Positions 61,046 to 64,000 of a stretch of DNA of 64,000 bases are shown one piece after another. The translations under genes and the position numbers were made by a program. Origin of the DNA: Amphritea atlantica (GTDB lineage: Bacteria > Pseudomonadota > Gammaproteobacteria > Pseudomonadales > Balneatricaceae); the NCBI RefSeq assembly GCF_018860855.1, contig NZ_JAHKQE010000047.1, positions 1-64,000 of the forward strand, in the 5' to 3' direction. Each line of letters starts with the position of its first letter. Position 1 is the stretch's first letter. The notes under the pieces were generated by a model, which did not search any database, was not told the origin of the DNA, and saw only the letters and a program-made list of their open reading frames with translations.

Positions 61046-61597
61046 TCAGTGTTCCTCTCTCACCGGGCGCTTTTGTAATTTGCGTTGCAGGGTGCGCCGG
61101 TGCATTCCTAGGGCCCGTGCGGTGGCTGAAATATTACCCTCATGCTCGGTGAGCACCTTTTGGATATGCTCCCACTCTAAGCGACCGACGGACATCGGTT
61201 TGTCGGCTATTTCGACATCGGGGTCCGGTGTGGAACCGTTGAGTTTAGCTAATATCTGATCGGTATCCGCAGGTTTTGCTAGATAGTCCGTGGCCCCCAG
61301 CTTAATGGCTTCAACCGCCGTAGAGATACTGGCATAGCCGGTGAGTATGAGAATACGAATATCCGGATTAACCGCTTTTAGCTGAGGGATTAGAGAAATA
61401 CCTGAAGCCCCGCCCATTTTAAGGTCTAAAGTTGCTAGATCGGGTCTGAAGGTATCCAGCATAGTCAATGCTTGCTCTGCCGAGCCCGCAATAGCGGTTT
61501 CGTAACCACGACGTTTTATGGCTCGACTTAATACCCGAGAGAAGGTTTCATCATCATCCACGATCAGAAAGCGTAAAGCGGTTGAGTTAGTGTCCAT
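61046..61597 (-). CDS. RegA/PrrA/ActR-type response regulator
   Basis: A 183-residue two-component regulator. The phosphoacceptor is the Asp in LATLDLKMGG, with acidic pocket DDDE near residues 14-17. The C-terminal Fis-type helix-turn-helix (NISATARALGMHRRTLQRKL) binds DNA. Overlaps the sensor gene by 11 bases. Homologues control respiration in answer to redox state. Confidence 0.93.
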   Translation of the reverse strand: MDTNSTALRFLIVDDDETFSRVLSRAIKRRGYETAIAGSAEQALTMLDTFRPDLATLDLKMGGASGISLIPQLKAVNPDIRILILTGYASISTAVEAIKLGATDYLAKPADTDQILAKLNGSTPDPDVEIADKPMSVGRLEWEHIQKVLTEHEGNISATARALGMHRRTLQRKLQKRPVREEH

Positions 61598-62861
61598 TCT
61601 GCGGATTCTCTTTGATTATCGGTAGTTTAACTTCGGTTAGTGTGCCGCCTTGAGGATGGTTAAATAAGCGGACTTCACCACCATAGCTGTCTAGCGCACT
61701 GGCGGTTAGGAATAACCCGATACCCAGCCCTTTGCCTTTGGTGGTAATAAATGGACTCCCTAGCTTTTCAGCTTGTTCTAATGGGATACCAGGCCCCTGA
61801 TCAAGAATGGTGAAGAGTATCTGCTGCGCGTCTGAGCTGACCTCTATCTGCAGTGGTTTATCGGAGGCATCGGCGGCATTATTCAGTAGATTAATAAAAG
61901 CCTGCTGTAGCGGTATGGAACTGAAGACGGTGGGCTCGCCGGTTAGGTTAATCGTGGGTGGATTGAAGTGGGCCGTCGGTCGCATGAGTTGCCAACGATC
62001 CATGATCTCATCGAAAAACTGTTTAGCGGGTAACGCCCGAGACTCTTTTTGTTCTTGGCGTACGGATTCCGCTAACTGTTTTAATCGGTCGGAACAGTTT
62101 TCGACCTGGGATTGCAGAATATCAATATCATCGGACAGATCGCTATCATCACTATGATCAAGCTTCATTTCGTGTAGCAAGACCCGCATAGTAGCCAACG
62201 GCGTGCCCATCTCATGGGCGGTGCCGGCCGCCATGGTGGCTAGCGATAACAGTTGCTGATTCCGTAGGTTAGATTCTCTAGCCTGTTTGAGTTTGTGTTC
62301 TTGGCGTTGCAGGTTTTCGTGGATATTGACGACAAACCAAGTAATCAGAATCGCGGTAAGGATAAAGTTAATCCACATGCCCACCAAATGGAGATTTAAT
62401 AATGCTGCTGCCTGATGTTGATGACCTGTGTCCGGCAACGTGATGGGAATAAAAAAGCGCATCAGCAGGGTGTAGCTGAGCGTTACTAAGAGCGCTGTCA
62501 GCCAAGTGTATTGTCGGGGCAGTGAAGTTGCACTAATGATGAGAGGGATCAGTAGCAAGGCCGAGAATGGGTTGCCGACGCCGCCAATTTGATACAGCAG
62601 GCAGACATAAAAGGCGATATCGGCAACCAGTTGAAAGAAAAATTCCAGCTGAGTCAGCGGTAAGGGTGAATTGAGTCGTAAAAGAGATAATAAATTGAGT
62701 AGCGCCATCGCCAGCAGAGCAAAGGCGATGAGCCAAAAATTCAGACTGACATGGAGACCAAAAAATAGATAAAGTAGTAATCCGCTCTGCCCAAAGATGG
62801 TGACCGTGCGAATATAGCTCAGTTGTAGTAGCTGGTGGCGTGTATTACTGGTGTAGTTCAT
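61587..62861 (-). CDS. RegB/PrrB/ActS-type redox sensor histidine kinase
   Basis: A 424-residue sensor with about six membrane helices (20-185). GGVGNPFS in the membrane region matches the quinone-binding heptapeptide of RegB. The phosphorylated His is in GTAHEMGTPLATM near residue 215; ATP-binding boxes include NLLNNAADAS and DQGPGIP. It likely reads the quinone pool and phosphorylates the adjoining regulator. Confidence 0.94.
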   Translation of the reverse strand: MNYTSNTRHQLLQLSYIRTVTIFGQSGLLLYLFFGLHVSLNFWLIAFALLAMALLNLLSLLRLNSPLPLTQLEFFFQLVADIAFYVCLLYQIGGVGNPFSALLLIPLIISATSLPRQYTWLTALLVTLSYTLLMRFFIPITLPDTGHQHQAAALLNLHLVGMWINFILTAILITWFVVNIHENLQRQEHKLKQARESNLRNQQLLSLATMAAGTAHEMGTPLATMRVLLHEMKLDHSDDSDLSDDIDILQSQVENCSDRLKQLAESVRQEQKESRALPAKQFFDEIMDRWQLMRPTAHFNPPTINLTGEPTVFSSIPLQQAFINLLNNAADASDKPLQIEVSSDAQQILFTILDQGPGIPLEQAEKLGSPFITTKGKGLGIGLFLTASALDSYGGEVRLFNHPQGGTLTEVKLPIIKENPQNGH

Positions 62862-63061
62862 AGTGTTAGCTTGTCAGAAAGCGAAATTATAACCAAGAGG
62901 TGCAGGTCACGGATGTGGCAGATTGTCGCATGGTTTCTAACCCGAAAGGGTAAGTGGGGTCCATATCTTTCAATATAACGCTTTAACCTCATTGCACTTA
63001 GCTGGTTTTATCGTTACAAAGCGGTGGTATAACTATTTCTTCAGGGTATCGAACGGGTCTG

Positions 63062-63712
63062 ATGATGGAAGGGAACAGCTTTACACTCTTACTCTCTTTT
63101 ATTTTAGTGGCGGCTGTTTCCACCGGTTACGCAGAGGAGGTGCCGCCACTCAATTGTGAGGAGGATGAAATGCCTGCGTTTGTGATCGCTTATGATCACT
63201 ATGTTACTCGGCTAATTGATGAACAGCCTGATAAACGAGGTCGACAGGTCATCACGGTCACCGCTGATACGCGTTATTATTCAGAAACGGGTGAGATGTT
63301 AGGAGTGGCAGCCCGTCAGCGTGGCGAAACAAATTACACCGCCTATCAAAAAGAGCGTTGGGAAACGATGGATGCGGTTTATACCTACCTGTCTACCGGG
63401 GATATCGCTAGGGTTAGGAGACATCCGTTAATTGAAAAAAGCCTAACCTCTTATGCTGTTCCTGCCGAGCATGAATCCTTGAGAACCGTAGCGGGTTATC
63501 AGTGCAGCTGGCGTGAAGAGGATTATCTCGGGGTACAAAAAACGCAACGTTGTGAAGCGGTTTTTTATGGTTGGGTAACCCCGTTGTATACCCGAAAAAT
63601 AGCAGAGGGGCGTGATGTTCTGTTGTCAGAAGCCACGGATATCAGCCAGCACTGTGTTAAAAAAGAGAGCTTATATGTGCCTCAAAACAAGCCTTGGAAG
63701 TTCTCGGAATAG
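63062..63712 (+). CDS. Secreted protein of unknown function
   Basis: A 216-residue protein. A signal peptide (FTLLLSFILVAAVSTGYAE) is followed by a soluble domain with four cysteines (in LNCEED, YQCSWRE, QRCEAV and QHCVKK), which could form two disulfides in the periplasm. I do not recognise the family. Two adjacent ATGs offer starts at 63062 and 63065. It is divergent from the RegB-type kinase gene. Confidence 0.7.
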   Translation: MMEGNSFTLLLSFILVAAVSTGYAEEVPPLNCEEDEMPAFVIAYDHYVTRLIDEQPDKRGRQVITVTADTRYYSETGEMLGVAARQRGETNYTAYQKERWETMDAVYTYLSTGDIARVRRHPLIEKSLTSYAVPAEHESLRTVAGYQCSWREEDYLGVQKTQRCEAVFYGWVTPLYTRKIAEGRDVLLSEATDISQHCVKKESLYVPQNKPWKFSE

Positions 63713-63872
63713 AGTCTTGATTAACATATAGGAAAAGCGCCTGTTTTAATCGCCTAAATGATTGGCTGTCTTATGTTATGGGGTGATTGCAGTATACTGT
63801 TGCGATGGACAGCGAGTATTTTGTTAACATCGCGAGTCTTTCCTCATTCATTCAAAGGGATTTTGTAGGTGT

Positions 63873-64000
63873 ATGTTTAATATTCCACTCCACTCGTTTT
63901 ATCTGATTGTGTTAGTCGGCGTGCTGCTGGTCAGCGGTAGTTTGATCAGTTATCGCTTACAGCAGCGCCACCCAGACAAAGATTACACGGAGTTACGCCA
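63873..64000 (+). CDS. N-terminal fragment of a membrane protein, cut by the window end
   Basis: Forty-two codons remain in the window from ATG 63873, preceded by GTAGGTG. One membrane helix (FYLIVLVGVLLVSGSLISY) is followed by PDKDYTELR. The pattern of a short helix then a D/N-x-x-x-L-R-x stretch recalls YnbB-like phosphatidate cytidylyltransferase homologues, but too little is visible to be sure. Confidence 0.5.
   Translation, partial: MFNIPLHSFYLIVLVGVLLVSGSLISYRLQQRHPDKDYTELR

Overview
The window is a chromosomal segment of a gammaproteobacterium. Its conserved gene blocks (nudF-yqiB-cpdA-yqiA-parE-parC; proA-nadD-rsfS-rlmH-mrdA-rodA-mltB-rlpA-dacA-dat-ybeD-lipB-lipA; leuS-lptE-holA; miaB-ybeZ-ybeY-ybeX-lnt; epmB/efp/epmA; holD-rimI; RegB/RegA-type two-component pair) occur in this order in marine Oceanospirillales- and Pseudomonas-like genomes. 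An Oceanospirillaceae-like marine host is my inference. I see no tRNA, rRNA or CRISPR array.

Layout. 1-6540 is an AT-rich accessory island: a LysR regulator divergent from a BCCT transporter, a 2-oxoglutarate oxygenase and a DddP-like M24-fold enzyme, followed by a wrecked IS256-type transposase. The island is bracketed by a duplicated piece (9-333 and 6373-6697) of the 5' end of the EAL-CBS-GGDEF gene at 6540-8345. 8639-15544 is the nudF to parC block (ADP-ribose and cAMP turnover, topoisomerase IV), then rpsA. 17891-20936 (minus) holds a LysE-type exporter, a TSUP permease and a membrane protein with a degenerate cyclase-like domain. 21092-35206 is a long plus-strand block for proline, NAD, ribosome maturation, cell elongation and peptidoglycan, and lipoate, ending with a flippase-like protein and a glycosyltransferase. 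35700-37073 holds OsmC and GNAT genes. 37107-47191 is mostly minus strand: holA, lptE, leuS, lnt, ybeX, ybeY, ybeZ, miaB. 48074-51403 is a large MASE1-CHASE-PAS-GGDEF-EAL protein. 51476-55435 is the complete EF-P beta-lysylation module (epmB, efp, epmA) with a glucosaminidase gene and a striking 57-bp tandem repeat between efp and epmA. 55816-62861 holds patB, leuA, a holD-like gene, rimI, a CbiM-like permease and the redox two-component pair. The window ends in a gene cut by the boundary.

Most novel: the island looks like an uptake and catabolism cassette for a betaine/onium compound. Its M24 enzyme keeps all six metal ligands of the DMSP lyase DddP at a constant offset but has Gly where DddP has its catalytic Asp, and it sits beside a BesD/HalD-like oxygenase with a hydroxylase-type HxD motif. 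A reaction other than DMSP cleavage is therefore likely; the substrate is unknown.
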